Part shown: positions 43,244-51,693 of the stretch, one piece after another | How the letters are laid out: each line of letters opens with the position of its first letter | Position numbering within the stretch: the first letter of the stretch is position 1 | From: JAGHBT01 sp035311885 | GTDB lineage: Bacteria > Krumholzibacteriota > Krumholzibacteriia > Krumholzibacteriales > WJIX01 | Direction of reading: 5' to 3' | NCBI GenBank assembly: GCA_964554125.1 | Contig: CAZKNG010000001.1 | Coordinates: 18,961-82,960, forward strand | Length of the DNA: 64,000 nt | Position numbers and translations under genes: made by a program | Notes under the pieces: model-generated | What the model was told of the DNA's origin: nothing | Database searches by the model: none | The model's input: the letters and a program-made list of their open reading frames with translations, nothing else

Positions 43244-43825
43244 CTAATATCTTCCTCTTACTTTTCTGAGGGCCATCTCAACTGAATTGCATTCCAGGCG
43301 GTACCTTTCAAGGGTTTCTTCAGCCATCCATTTCACTTCAACGCCGAACTCTTCAAGTCCCGCGGCTGGTACAGGGGCTCCTTCAGGATCGATGTTAATT
43401 CCAAAATGAAAAACAGCAGAAACAGGGGTAAGTGTTGAAATCGCCACTGTCAATTTTCTATCTTCAATGAAGAGATCATCTCCAGACCTGTCTATTTCGA
43501 TATCACTGACACACTTTTGAAAAAGATCTTTCACTACCGATGCGAATACTCTCAACCTGAAATTAGCTTCACGAAGAGGACAGCTGAAATGTTCCCCGAT
43601 AAAGTGAAGCATATTCTTTGACTCAATAGTGCATCCCGCTTCCGCGTCTTCAAGATCAACAAGACTTTCGCCTCTCACACTGCATGAACCGGCAAAAGCA
43701 ACAACTCCGTCGTTTTTTATACCTGAAAGTTCTCTGACAAAATGTCCCCTGAGTTCATTGCCTGAATAATCAACCTGTTTATCTAACCATTTCGTTTGAA
43801 GAACTGAATATTCATTATTATTCAC
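43244..43825 (-). CDS. DUF366 family protein in a preQ0 operon
   Basis: Uncharacterised DUF366, 193 residues. Family blocks: DGVVAFAGSCSV, MVDLEDAEAG-like SLVDLEDAEAGC, MLHFIGEHFSCPLREANFRLRVF, IDRSGDDLFIEDRKLTVAIS and HFGINIDPEGAPVPAAGLEEFGV. Conserved Cys, Asp and Glu suggest an enzyme or metal site. The GTG overlaps the queC stop by one base (TAGTG), with AGGAGG ahead, so it is tightly coupled to queC. No role in deazaguanine chemistry is proven; DUF366 occurs mainly in archaea, where archaeosine uses the same precursor. No QueF, tgt or queA is here. Confidence 0.8.
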   Translation of the reverse strand: MNNNEYSVLQTKWLDKQVDYSGNELRGHFVRELSGIKNDGVVAFAGSCSVRGESLVDLEDAEAGCTIESKNMLHFIGEHFSCPLREANFRLRVFASVVKDLFQKCVSDIEIDRSGDDLFIEDRKLTVAISTLTPVSAVFHFGINIDPEGAPVPAAGLEEFGVEVKWMAEETLERYRLECNSVEMALRKVRGRY

Positions 43826-44496
43826 TATTCCTCCTCAGCGAAAGAGATCACTTCCGCGGCGCCTGTCCCTTCAACGGCCGATTTTAAGTTCATACATGAA
43901 TAACATTTTCCGCACATCAACCCGGCCCCTCCGTAGCAACTCCACAAGTATTCCCAGGGTATTGAAAGCTTCATCCCTTCTCGAGCTATTCTTTTCTTAT
44001 CAAAATCCAGAGTCGGGCTTTCAACACGGACATCCTCTCTTACTCCAATCTCCAGCGCGCGGTTTACCGCTTCAACATATCTGCTGCTGTTATCAGGAAA
44101 TAGACGCGATTCTTCTCTGTTGAATCCCGTTATAATCACCGAACACCGCTTCCAGGAGGCAAATGCCGCGGCAATATTAAGAAAAATGCCGTTTCTGTTT
44201 TCTATCCAGGCAGAAGAGGGGGCGCTCTTATCTTCACATTCAACTTCTCGTGTCAGAGAAGAGGATGAACCTTCCCCAAGCCACGGCAGTTTTACATACT
44301 CGAGGGGAAGCTGGTAAAAACCGGCAATTCTTCCGGCAGCTGACCTTTCTCTTTCAAGAGCATGCTGGTTATATTCAAAGAAAAGAGCGGTTTTAACTTT
44401 ATACCGGTTCTCTGCGATAGCGAGAGCCACAGTGGAATCCAACCCGCCGGACAGCAGCACCAGAGCGTTTTCAATAGAATTGTCTCTATTGCTCAC
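43825..44496 (-). CDS. queC: 7-cyano-7-deazaguanine (preQ0) synthase
   Basis: ATP-dependent PP-loop enzyme converting CDG to preQ0. ALVLLSGGLDSTVALAIA (11-28) is the PP-loop; ALFFEYNQHALERERSAA, FLNIAAAFAS and VIITGFNREESRLFPD are family blocks. The zinc cysteines are Cys187, Cys195, Cys198 and Cys201 (C..GLMCGKCYSC). 223 residues, usual. Its GTG lies inside the end of queD. An acidic C-terminal tail follows the zinc site. Confidence 0.96.
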   Translation of the reverse strand: MSNRDNSIENALVLLSGGLDSTVALAIAENRYKVKTALFFEYNQHALERERSAAGRIAGFYQLPLEYVKLPWLGEGSSSSLTREVECEDKSAPSSAWIENRNGIFLNIAAAFASWKRCSVIITGFNREESRLFPDNSSRYVEAVNRALEIGVREDVRVESPTLDFDKKRIAREGMKLSIPWEYLWSCYGGAGLMCGKCYSCMNLKSAVEGTGAAEVISFAEEE

Positions 44497-44881
44497 CGTA
44501 ACGCACCATATCTGTTGGAGTTTCCCAGAGTTCTATCTCTACAAGTTTTCCGCCATCATAATCGATATTTTCGCGGCAAATCCTGAAGATTTCCGCCGCT
44601 ATATTCTCAGAAGTAGGGTTTTTCCTGTCAAAAGGTTTAACTTCATTCAAATTACGATGATCAAAACGAGGTAATAATTCACGTGAAAGATCCGACTTGA
44701 GCTTAATATAATCAGCTGATATTCCGTCATCTCCCAGAGCCGTAAAACGATAATAGGCGCGGACAACCCAATTATGTCCATGGAGTCTAGCGCAGTCACC
44801 GGGATAATCCCTCAGCAAATGGGAAGCGGAAAACTGAACCTCTGTTGAGACTGTGTAATACACATTTTTTTCTTTTTCCAT
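44486..44881 (-). CDS. queD: 6-carboxytetrahydropterin synthase
   Basis: Zinc enzyme making 6-carboxytetrahydropterin from dihydroneopterin triphosphate. Zinc His21 (FSASHLL), His34 and His36 (LHGHNW) are present, with the catalytic Cys30 (DCARLHGHNW). DHRNLNEV supplies the later Asp/His pair. 131 residues, typical of bacterial QueD. AGAAG lies upstream of the ATG. It heads the deazaguanine operon; I saw no clear preQ1 riboswitch in 44882-45095, which contains only a 5-bp TTGCA/TGCAA hairpin. Confidence 0.95.
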   Translation of the reverse strand: MEKEKNVYYTVSTEVQFSASHLLRDYPGDCARLHGHNWVVRAYYRFTALGDDGISADYIKLKSDLSRELLPRFDHRNLNEVKPFDRKNPTSENIAAEIFRICRENIDYDGGKLVEIELWETPTDMVRYGEQ

Positions 44882-45033
44882 AATATCTTCTATTCCCGGT
44901 TCAGCCTAATTATTGCAAGTCCGTTGTGCAAAGTGCAAAAAGAATATATTCAATGCATCCCTTTCATTCAACATCTTAATTATAAAACTTAAACTTATCA
45001 ACGATTAATAAAATTACGGCGATTACGAAAAAA

Positions 45034-45048
45034 TGGAACATATTTCGC
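45034..45048 (+). promoter_or_regulatory. Possible weak sigma54 promoter of the TPR genes
   Basis: TGGAAC (45034-45039), five bases, TCGC (45045-45048) keeps the GG-N10-GC spacing of RpoN promoters but differs from TGGCAC-N5-TTGC at two positions. It lies 48 bases before the TTG start. Support is weak on its own; the stronger site at 50795 makes it worth noting. Confidence 0.25.
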
Positions 45049-45095
45049 TTAAATACAACCGAGAGGGTAATATCCAGTAAACTAAAGGACATAAA

Positions 45096-48000
45096 TTGTT
45101 TTTAACCGAAGAAAAGGTTTTAAAAAGGGTATATCAGGACAGGGGCAGAGGCGACCTCGAAAAGGCGCTGAGAAACGCCCAGAAAGGACACGAGAAGTGG
45201 CCCGGTAATTTTGATATAACGATGGAACTGATTCAGCTGCACGTCGACCTGACCGACTTTCAGAAAGCGGTGAAACTGCTGAAAAAGGCCGTGCGGAAGA
45301 ACCCTGGCAAAAAGAAGGAAATCTTAGAGTTTTCTCAGGAGATATTCTATCAGACTGCAAACCCCTTTATTGGAAGCTTTGTACTGGAATCGCTTATAAG
45401 AGGTAAAAACCTTGAACGCGCGAACGATTTTCTCGGCACCGCCTCTGAAGAATACCTGGCAGATTTGACCGCCCGTTCAAAAACGAAATCCAGTGGATTT
45501 ATCGGGAGAGGGATGGCAGATTCGGCGAAATTCACAGATAATGAAATCCTTCTGGGCCTCCTGCACATTCAAAAACGCGAGTTCGAACCCGCACTCTCCA
45601 ACATGCTGAACGCCCTTGAAAATTCGCCTGAACACGTAGAAACAATCGGCAAGGTAATTCTCTCAATAAAGCGCGAACTGCCTGGATCTTCACTCTTAGA
45701 ATATATACTCGGATTCGCGTCGATGCTTCTGGGCCACCCCGACAAGGCTGAGAAGAGATTCTTTAGATCCGCGTCTCTCGCTAATCCTCCTCTGGAAAAG
45801 ATCCTTGATATAATTTGTAACCCTGAGAAAAGATCGGAAAACCATCTGTTACTCAAGGGTGAGATTCTTATAAGGCTTGGGAAGGAAGATGAGGGCACGG
45901 ACTTAATCAGAAAATACCTGGCGGAAAGGGAAGAATGCCCTCAGGAAAAAGATGAAAGAAATAGAATAGATCAGCCTTTGCCGGAGCATATGAACAAAAA
46001 GGAATTCGTTATCGACAGATTGACAAACCTGCTGATAAATAATGATTTGCCCGAAACAACATTTCTCCTTTGTGACGTACTTTCCGATATTGAAAATTAC
46101 AGAGAAGCGGTAGGCAGGCTGGAAAAACTGGCTGAGGCGACAAAAAATAAAAATTCTGAAATTATTTCGCTGATAGAAAAGAATGAGGACCTTTTTAAAA
46201 CTGGGCCTGCGCAAAGACTCCTGGCAATTCTCTATACAGACACTGAAAATTATAGAAAAGCGCAAAGCGCCTATAAGATGGCATGTGAGATGGACCCAAC
46301 ACTGATTCCTGAACTTATCGATTACGCGCAAACCCATATTGAACAAAAAGGGGAAAACAAACTGCCCCTTATGATTCTCTCTGAACTTTACGCGAAGAGC
46401 AAAAATTCTGAAAAAGCTAATGAATTCCTGCAAAAATTAAAGGGAATAGATTCTGTTGATGAGACGGAAATTTTTGAAATAACTACCAAAATAATAAAAA
46501 ACTGCGGAGCTACAATAGACAATCTCCTTTCATCGATCAAAATATGCATGACTGACAATGACATCTCCGGTTCCATCCCGTATCTTATTGAATTCTACGA
46601 AACAAATCCTGAAAAGCACTCCGAATTAGCTTCAAGGCTAAAGAATCTTGCCGGGGACAGAAAAGAAAATTGGTCTTTTGTTTCGGAATTAATAGGTGCC
46701 GTAGGGGGAAAAAACGATCTTTCAAAACCGTTTCAGCTTTTACAAGCTCACTCACAGCTTCATTCGGGAGAAATAGAAAAGGCTGTATTTTCCTACGATC
46801 AACTTATGATATCTGACGAGGATATAAAGCTTGATGTCATAGATGAATACGAAAAAGTATTGAACGATAATAGCTGCAACACCACTCTTCTTCTAGCTCT
46901 TTATCAACTGCACCTGGATGAAGGACGGCTCCTCCAGGCTGCACATTTCCTTGGTAAAGCGCTTGAATCCGATCCGTCTCAAATCAAAGACGTGATGTCC
47001 AGCTTCGATAAGATACTGGAAGATGAACGATCCAACACAGCAGTGTGGGAAGAACTCCTCCGCAGCTCTCTTGCTATAAATCACACAGGGCTCGCTCAGG
47101 AAATACTCAGAAGAGCCTTGTCATCGCTTGACAGGGATGAAGCCTCTAAGCTTCATACTTACGGAGCAATTATATCCCGTAAAAACAACGATCTCGATGA
47201 ATCTCTAAAATGCCTGTCTATGGCTCTTACTTCAGAGAAACCCGATCTGATATCAATCGAGAAAGAACTAAGGGAAATCACAAAAATCAAACCCGATAAC
47301 CCCGAGGCGATATATCTTAAGGGTGAAACGCACCTGCAGCTTGGAGATGAGAATAAAGCCGCGGCTGATTTTCAGAAATGCATCGAACTTTCTCCCAAGC
47401 ACTGCGGCATAATCTCTAAGAGAGTTGAGGACTCCATTCCTGTAAGCTCGAAACCATGGCTGCTGAATAAACTGCTCGGTTTGATCGCCTGGAAACAAGA
47501 TGAACGGGAGGAAGCTCTCGCGTTACTGTCAAAAGCGCAGAAAGGTACTGAAGAATCTGTAAAAGCACTGGGAGAAGAGCTTGAAGAGTTGCTCTCCGAG
47601 GCTGACGGTAATTCAAAGCTGAGAAAACTCTACGCTGAAAACCTGCGCTTGGAAAAGAGGTTTTCTGAATCTGCTAAGGAAATTGAAAAACTGCTTTCAG
47701 AAAAGAAAAGCTCTGTTTCCGAGGCGATCTATTTTCTCAGCCGGATCACCGAAGAAGACCCGCTGCAGTTCGACGCGAACAGGCTTCTGACTGAACTTTT
47801 CTTAAATAAGGGAGAATCAGCCAAATCATTAACTTCTGCTGTCAATATGCTTTCCTCAGATGGAGCTGAACCGGCAGAGATAGAAGAAAGCGCTGAAAGG
47901 TTCTTCGAAACCCATAAGGGAAAGATCGAATTTCTTATCGGATACGCCCATATCAAAGCTCTGACAGGCAAAGAAAATTCGGCCCTTGATCTATACCGCG

Positions 48001-48959
48001 ACACACTCGGAATTGACAAAGACAGCTGCGGGGAAATCCTAAGAGAGCTCAGCAACCATAGATGGCCTGAAACACTGGCTGAGAAAATGGAAAAATTGAA
48101 GACTGATTGCCTCTTATCAAAGGGTGATTATAAAAAAGCATTTGAATCCTTACAGAATCTGGCAGGTCTGAAAGATATAAAATCTGACGGAATAATCTCA
48201 AGAATTAACACTCTGATCGAGAAAGAGCCGAAGCCGGAGTACTTCTCCCTGGCACTGAAATTATACGCTGAAAAACAAAGCTTTGACGAGGCTTGTGATC
48301 TTATCAAAAGCAAAGCTGAAGCACTCAGCAGCGAAGAAATAATAAAGCTCAAGATAGAACTCGCCGGACTTGCCGCTATAGGGAATTTCAAGAAACGTTC
48401 TCTGAGTCTTTTTTCGGAAGTAGTAAAAGAATGTGAGGACAGAAAGAATATATTAAAGCAAATTGAAAAAACTGTCATGTCGATTACGGACGAAGAGCTT
48501 TCAAAAGGAATCTCCAGAGCTGGAAGCGGGGCAATAGGAGAAGATGAAGCTGTAAGAGTGGTTAACACCGCTCTCGACCTGGAAAGACCCGCGGACGCCC
48601 TGAAAGTGTTGAAAAAGAGCAATATATCACGGGATGCAAGGCTGTATCTAACCGGAAAAATTTATCTTGCCGCTGAAAGACCGGTTATGACCGTGGCACT
48701 TCTATCTTCTCTCACAAAGGAGAACTCACTTCCTTCTGTTAAAAAAGCTCAAGCTCTTTACCTTCTGGGCAAAGCCAGCGAAATATTACACGACTACGGA
48801 CGCGCGGCATCGTCGTTTATGAAAATAATTGAAATTCACGGTGAATATCTGGACGCCGGGAAAAGGGCTGAAGAAAACTACATAAGGTTTATAGATTCAG
48901 AAAATTATCGTAAAACATTGGTTATTGAAAAAACGGGAAGTTTATTAAATACAAATTAA
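45096..48959 (+). CDS. Very large TPR-repeat protein (1287 residues)
   Basis: Long alpha-helical solenoid of tetratricopeptide-like repeats without a signal peptide or membrane segment, so cytoplasmic. The first repeats (DLEKALRNAQKGHEKWPGNFDIT, DFQKAVKLLKKAVRKNPG) start at residue about 20 and the pattern runs to about 1270. Well-formed units include NYRKAQSAYKMACEMDPTL and NPEAIYLKGETHLQLGDENKAAADFQKCIELSP. Charged, Lys/Glu-rich composition is uniform; no enzymatic motif is seen. The TTG start has AAAGGA 6-7 bases ahead. It ends in a TAATG overlap with the next coiled-coil/TPR gene, so the two should be cotranslated. It may be a scaffold; partner unknown. Confidence 0.8.
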   Translation: MFLTEEKVLKRVYQDRGRGDLEKALRNAQKGHEKWPGNFDITMELIQLHVDLTDFQKAVKLLKKAVRKNPGKKKEILEFSQEIFYQTANPFIGSFVLESLIRGKNLERANDFLGTASEEYLADLTARSKTKSSGFIGRGMADSAKFTDNEILLGLLHIQKREFEPALSNMLNALENSPEHVETIGKVILSIKRELPGSSLLEYILGFASMLLGHPDKAEKRFFRSASLANPPLEKILDIICNPEKRSENHLLLKGEILIRLGKEDEGTDLIRKYLAEREECPQEKDERNRIDQPLPEHMNKKEFVIDRLTNLLINNDLPETTFLLCDVLSDIENYREAVGRLEKLAEATKNKNSEIISLIEKNEDLFKTGPAQRLLAILYTDTENYRKAQSAYKMACEMDPTLIPELIDYAQTHIEQKGENKLPLMILSELYAKSKNSEKANEFLQKLKGIDSVDETEIFEITTKIIKNCGATIDNLLSSIKICMTDNDISGSIPYLIEFYETNPEKHSELASRLKNLAGDRKENWSFVSELIGAVGGKNDLSKPFQLLQAHSQLHSGEIEKAVFSYDQLMISDEDIKLDVIDEYEKVLNDNSCNTTLLLALYQLHLDEGRLLQAAHFLGKALESDPSQIKDVMSSFDKILEDERSNTAVWEELLRSSLAINHTGLAQEILRRALSSLDRDEASKLHTYGAIISRKNNDLDESLKCLSMALTSEKPDLISIEKELREITKIKPDNPEAIYLKGETHLQLGDENKAAADFQKCIELSPKHCGIISKRVEDSIPVSSKPWLLNKLLGLIAWKQDEREEALALLSKAQKGTEESVKALGEELEELLSEADGNSKLRKLYAENLRLEKRFSESAKEIEKLLSEKKSSVSEAIYFLSRITEEDPLQFDANRLLTELFLNKGESAKSLTSAVNMLSSDGAEPAEIEESAERFFETHKGKIEFLIGYAHIKALTGKENSALDLYRDTLGIDKDSCGEILRELSNHRWPETLAEKMEKLKTDCLLSKGDYKKAFESLQNLAGLKDIKSDGIISRINTLIEKEPKPEYFSLALKLYAEKQSFDEACDLIKSKAEALSSEEIIKLKIELAGLAAIGNFKKRSLSLFSEVVKECEDRKNILKQIEKTVMSITDEELSKGISRAGSGAIGEDEAVRVVNTALDLERPADALKVLKKSNISRDARLYLTGKIYLAAERPVMTVALLSSLTKENSLPSVKKAQALYLLGKASEILHDYGRAASSFMKIIEIHGEYLDAGKRAEENYIRFIDSENYRKTLVIEKTGSLLNTN

Positions 48960-48973
48960 TGAAAGGAAAAATC

Positions 48974-50269
48974 ATGAAGATCTGTCCCCTTATAACGCAA
49001 ACCAGCATAATTGAAGACTATGAAAAAGAATCGCTGGTCCTGGAAGCTGAAGAAAACGAAATTACGAAAGATGAAAATGGAAAGAATGATGAAGAATCTA
49101 CTGACAGCAATCCCTTTATTAATCCGGAAGTACCCGAAGAAAGGAAAATGGAACAAAAGGCAGATGAGACCGGCACACAGGAACAGAAGGTCCATTACAT
49201 AGCGAAATCCTTTAAAGGACAGATTAATTGCCTTGGAGAAAGCTGCAGATTTTATGACGATGAAAAAGAGGTCTGCCGCTTCGAGGAATTAATTCGCGGT
49301 ATCTCCTTAAGAAATGAAGAGATGAAGGAAACGGGTAAAATAGCTGAAGCTCTCGATGAATACAGGGAGATCCAGCAGGAAAACAAGAAAAGCATTGCCG
49401 AATCGCTGGAGAAAATGCAAGAGAGTAATTCAGAAATAAAAACCGGTTTGATTGAATCTTTCAAAGAAGAGGTCAAGGAGATAAAAGGATTATTCTCCTC
49501 AGCGATTGAGGAAAATAAGGTAATTATTGAATCAATCTCCGACATAGTTGCCGAAAAAACAGAGGACCTTGAAGAAAGCATTAAAGAAAGAGACAACAAC
49601 ATTGAATCATTCAGAAATGATCTCTCCAAGTGGAAAGAAACACTTCACAAGAATATCGAAACGCTTGAATCAGGCCTAGGGAAGAATATGGAACTGACCG
49701 AAGAGCTCTCTACCAATTACTCAGGAATTATGAAAATGGTCGAGAATCAGGAACAGACTCTGGCTGAACAGAAAACGAAAAACAATATTTCAGAAGCGAA
49801 ACGGATCAATAACGCCGGGGTTATGGCTTATCATAACGGTCAGTACGAAAAAGCTGAAGAGCTATTTAACCGGGCCATAGAACTCAACGGCGAATTTACA
49901 GAGGCGTATAATAATCTTGGCCTTACACATACTGAGACCGGTGAAGAGACAAAAGCTACAGAAGCATTTAAGAAAGCGATAGAACTGAACCCCGAACTAG
50001 CAACAACGTATAACAATCTTGGATACGCCTTCTACAGACTTGAATCCTATTCCGAGGCTATTGAAATGTACAACGAAGCAATAAACAAAAGCAAAGACAA
50101 CAGCTCCGCGTACACAAACCTTGGAAACGCCTATTACAAACTGGACAGAATCGAGGAGGCCATCGAAGCGTGGGAAAAGGCTGTTGAAATCGATCCGGCC
50201 AATGAAAAAGCACGCCGGAACCTGAAACGTTTCTATACTGAAGAAGAAAATGAACCCTCTTTAGGGTAA
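48974..50269 (+). CDS. Coiled-coil/TPR protein with an N-terminal Cys motif
   Basis: 431 residues from the ATG at 48974, which has AAAGGA ahead; an earlier ATG at 48959 overlaps the upstream TAA. Cys4 (KICPL) and, about 80 residues on, CLGESC (Cys86, Cys91) and VCRF (Cys101) give four cysteines in the first 100 residues and none later, a candidate zinc or iron-sulfur site. Between them is an acidic, low-complexity linker. Residues about 120-270 are a long coiled coil (IKETGKIAEALDEYREIQQ..). Four TPRs, with NNAGVMAYHNGQYEKAEELFN, fill about 280-415. It ends without a membrane anchor. Coupled to the giant TPR gene. Confidence 0.75.
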   Translation: MKICPLITQTSIIEDYEKESLVLEAEENEITKDENGKNDEESTDSNPFINPEVPEERKMEQKADETGTQEQKVHYIAKSFKGQINCLGESCRFYDDEKEVCRFEELIRGISLRNEEMKETGKIAEALDEYREIQQENKKSIAESLEKMQESNSEIKTGLIESFKEEVKEIKGLFSSAIEENKVIIESISDIVAEKTEDLEESIKERDNNIESFRNDLSKWKETLHKNIETLESGLGKNMELTEELSTNYSGIMKMVENQEQTLAEQKTKNNISEAKRINNAGVMAYHNGQYEKAEELFNRAIELNGEFTEAYNNLGLTHTETGEETKATEAFKKAIELNPELATTYNNLGYAFYRLESYSEAIEMYNEAINKSKDNSSAYTNLGNAYYKLDRIEEAIEAWEKAVEIDPANEKARRNLKRFYTEEENEPSLG

Positions 50270-50344
50270 CGCTCTCAGACTGTAATTTAGTGTTATTTGT
50301 GTAAGGAAGGATTATTCGGGGGAATATCCGCTGATAGTTCTATT

Positions 50345-50554
50345 CTACTTAACCTGATTTATCTTTTTTACCCTGACTGCCTGAATCCCTTTGAACTTTT
50401 CTTCCAGTTCATACTCGACATTTTCATTCTCACTCAAAGTTCTAAACCCTTCTCCAACAATATCAGAATAATGTACATAGATATTTTTTCCATCTTCCTG
50501 TCTTATAAATCCGTATCCTCTGTTCTCATTAAACCACTTGACCTTCCCCTGCAT
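50345..50554 (-). CDS. Cold-shock domain protein
   Basis: Small single-stranded nucleic-acid-binding protein, 69 residues, OB fold. GKVKWFNENRGYGFIRQEDG carries RNP1 (GYGFI) and IYVHYSDIV carries RNP2. LEEKFKGIQAVRVKKI closes the fold. Compared with CspA (VxxHFSAI), RNP2 has VHYSDI, still plausible. GGAGGTT lies upstream of the ATG, inside an AT-rich region that also serves the divergent operon at 50960. No cold-box could be identified. It converges with the TPR gene 75 bases away. Confidence 0.93.
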   Translation of the reverse strand: MQGKVKWFNENRGYGFIRQEDGKNIYVHYSDIVGEGFRTLSENENVEYELEEKFKGIQAVRVKKINQVK

Positions 50555-50794
50555 CGCTATTTAGAACCTCCTTAAGATATAACTAAATATTATCCCGTTA
50601 AACATAATCATTTAACAATAGTTATTGTATCAAAAGACACCTTTATCTTTCAAGATTAAAATAAGAATAAGTATTTCCCCCCATCTTGTAAGCCCGTGTA
50701 TATCCCGGAACTGAAATTGCCCAAAACGGCAGGCAGCCTTCCCGATATTAATAAACGGTCCGCGAACCCTCCTTTAAACCATAACCTGTTGTAT
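50555..50794. other. Divergent spacer, no gene seen
   Basis: About 240 AT-rich bases between the cold-shock gene and the sigma54 site, without a credible reading frame. The stretch GCCCAAAACGGCAGGCAGCC... has short inverted segments that could be enhancer-like sites for a sigma54 activator, but no clear dyad was found. Confidence 0.4.
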
Positions 50795-50810
50795 TGGCAC
50801 TTTTCTTGCG
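50795..50810 (+). promoter_or_regulatory. Sigma54 (RpoN) promoter
   Basis: TGGCAC (50795-50800), five bases, TTGCG (50806-50810) matches the -24/-12 consensus TGGCAC-N5-TTGC exactly, with the invariant GG and GC. It points at the phosphoesterase-kinase operon, whose first ATG is 150 bases downstream. Activity would need an RpoN-dependent activator; none is encoded in the window. Confidence 0.65.
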
Positions 50811-50959
50811 TTTTTTCATCATCGGGAAAATAGAGTTTTGATCATGAATAGTCAGGTGTTACGGTAAATCAAAATGAATTTATGACAAAATGCTGATAAA
50901 GAAGGATTCAAACTGTACCGACAGATAAAAATTCGTTTTAATGTGAGACGGGAGGTTGT

Positions 50960-51688
50960 ATGAAGTATCTTGTTTTCTCCGATATACACGGGAACCTTGA
51001 ATCCTTTGAAGAAATCCTGGAAGAGGCGGAAACAATACATCCCGATATGATAATCTCACTTGGAGATGTTGTCGGTTACGGCGCGGACCCGGGAAAATGT
51101 ATAGAGCTTGTTGAAAAATACGCTCAGATCAAAATCTGCGGGAATCACGACCTGGCAGCCGCGGGATTGATATCCACCGCCGATTTTAATGACACCGCGC
51201 GGGAATGTATAAGATGGACATCTGATATTCTGAACAAAAATCAGATAGAGGCTTTAAAAAAATACGAACCCACCCACCATTACGGAGATTGCTTGTTCTC
51301 GCACGCCTCCCCCCTCTCTCCCCTTAAATGGGAATATATTGTCGATATCTCTCAGGCGACAAAAATATTCAAACATTTCGGTGAAAAATTTATCTTCATC
51401 GGACACACCCATATCCCGGGAATTATAAGTTATGAAGAAAAAGGGGGAGCAAAAATTATCAGAAACACACTTACCCATATCAATCCGAAGAAACGTTATT
51501 TAATAAACACGGGAAGTGTCGGACAATCCCGTGACGGAATGAACGCCGGGAGTTTTACCGTACTTGATACTGTCAGAGGGATAATAAATCAGAGACGGGT
51601 AAAATACGATTTCACTCCAACTCAGGGGAAGATACTTGCCGCCGGACTCCCCGGGATTCTGGCAAGCAGACTCGAAACGGGAGAATGA
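50960..51688 (+). CDS. Metallophosphoesterase
   Basis: Calcineurin-like phosphoesterase, 242 residues, of the YfcE/MJ0936 group. Metal ligands: FSDIHGNLESFEEIL (Asp8, His10), LGDVVGYGADPG (Asp37 region), CGNHDLAA (Asn, His) and IFIGHTHIPG (His pair). Members hydrolyse phosphodiesters including cyclic nucleotides. GGGAGG lies 6 bases before the ATG. The stop overlaps the start of the kinase homologue (ATGA), so they form one operon behind the sigma54 site. The C-terminal part (about 190-242) is basic and not essential for the fold. Confidence 0.9.
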   Translation: MKYLVFSDIHGNLESFEEILEEAETIHPDMIISLGDVVGYGADPGKCIELVEKYAQIKICGNHDLAAAGLISTADFNDTARECIRWTSDILNKNQIEALKKYEPTHHYGDCLFSHASPLSPLKWEYIVDISQATKIFKHFGEKFIFIGHTHIPGIISYEEKGGAKIIRNTLTHINPKKRYLINTGSVGQSRDGMNAGSFTVLDTVRGIINQRRVKYDFTPTQGKILAAGLPGILASRLETGE

Positions 51689-51693
51689 ATATA

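Noticed and set aside
44882..45095. preQ1 riboswitch before queD
   Set aside because: No preQ1-I loop or A-rich tail pairing was found; only a 5-bp TTGCA/TGCAA hairpin and a GTGCAAA repeat.
45903..46433. Minus-strand open frame inside the giant TPR gene
   Set aside because: It is an antisense shadow; the plus frame has continuous TPR pattern and the shadow has no family signal.
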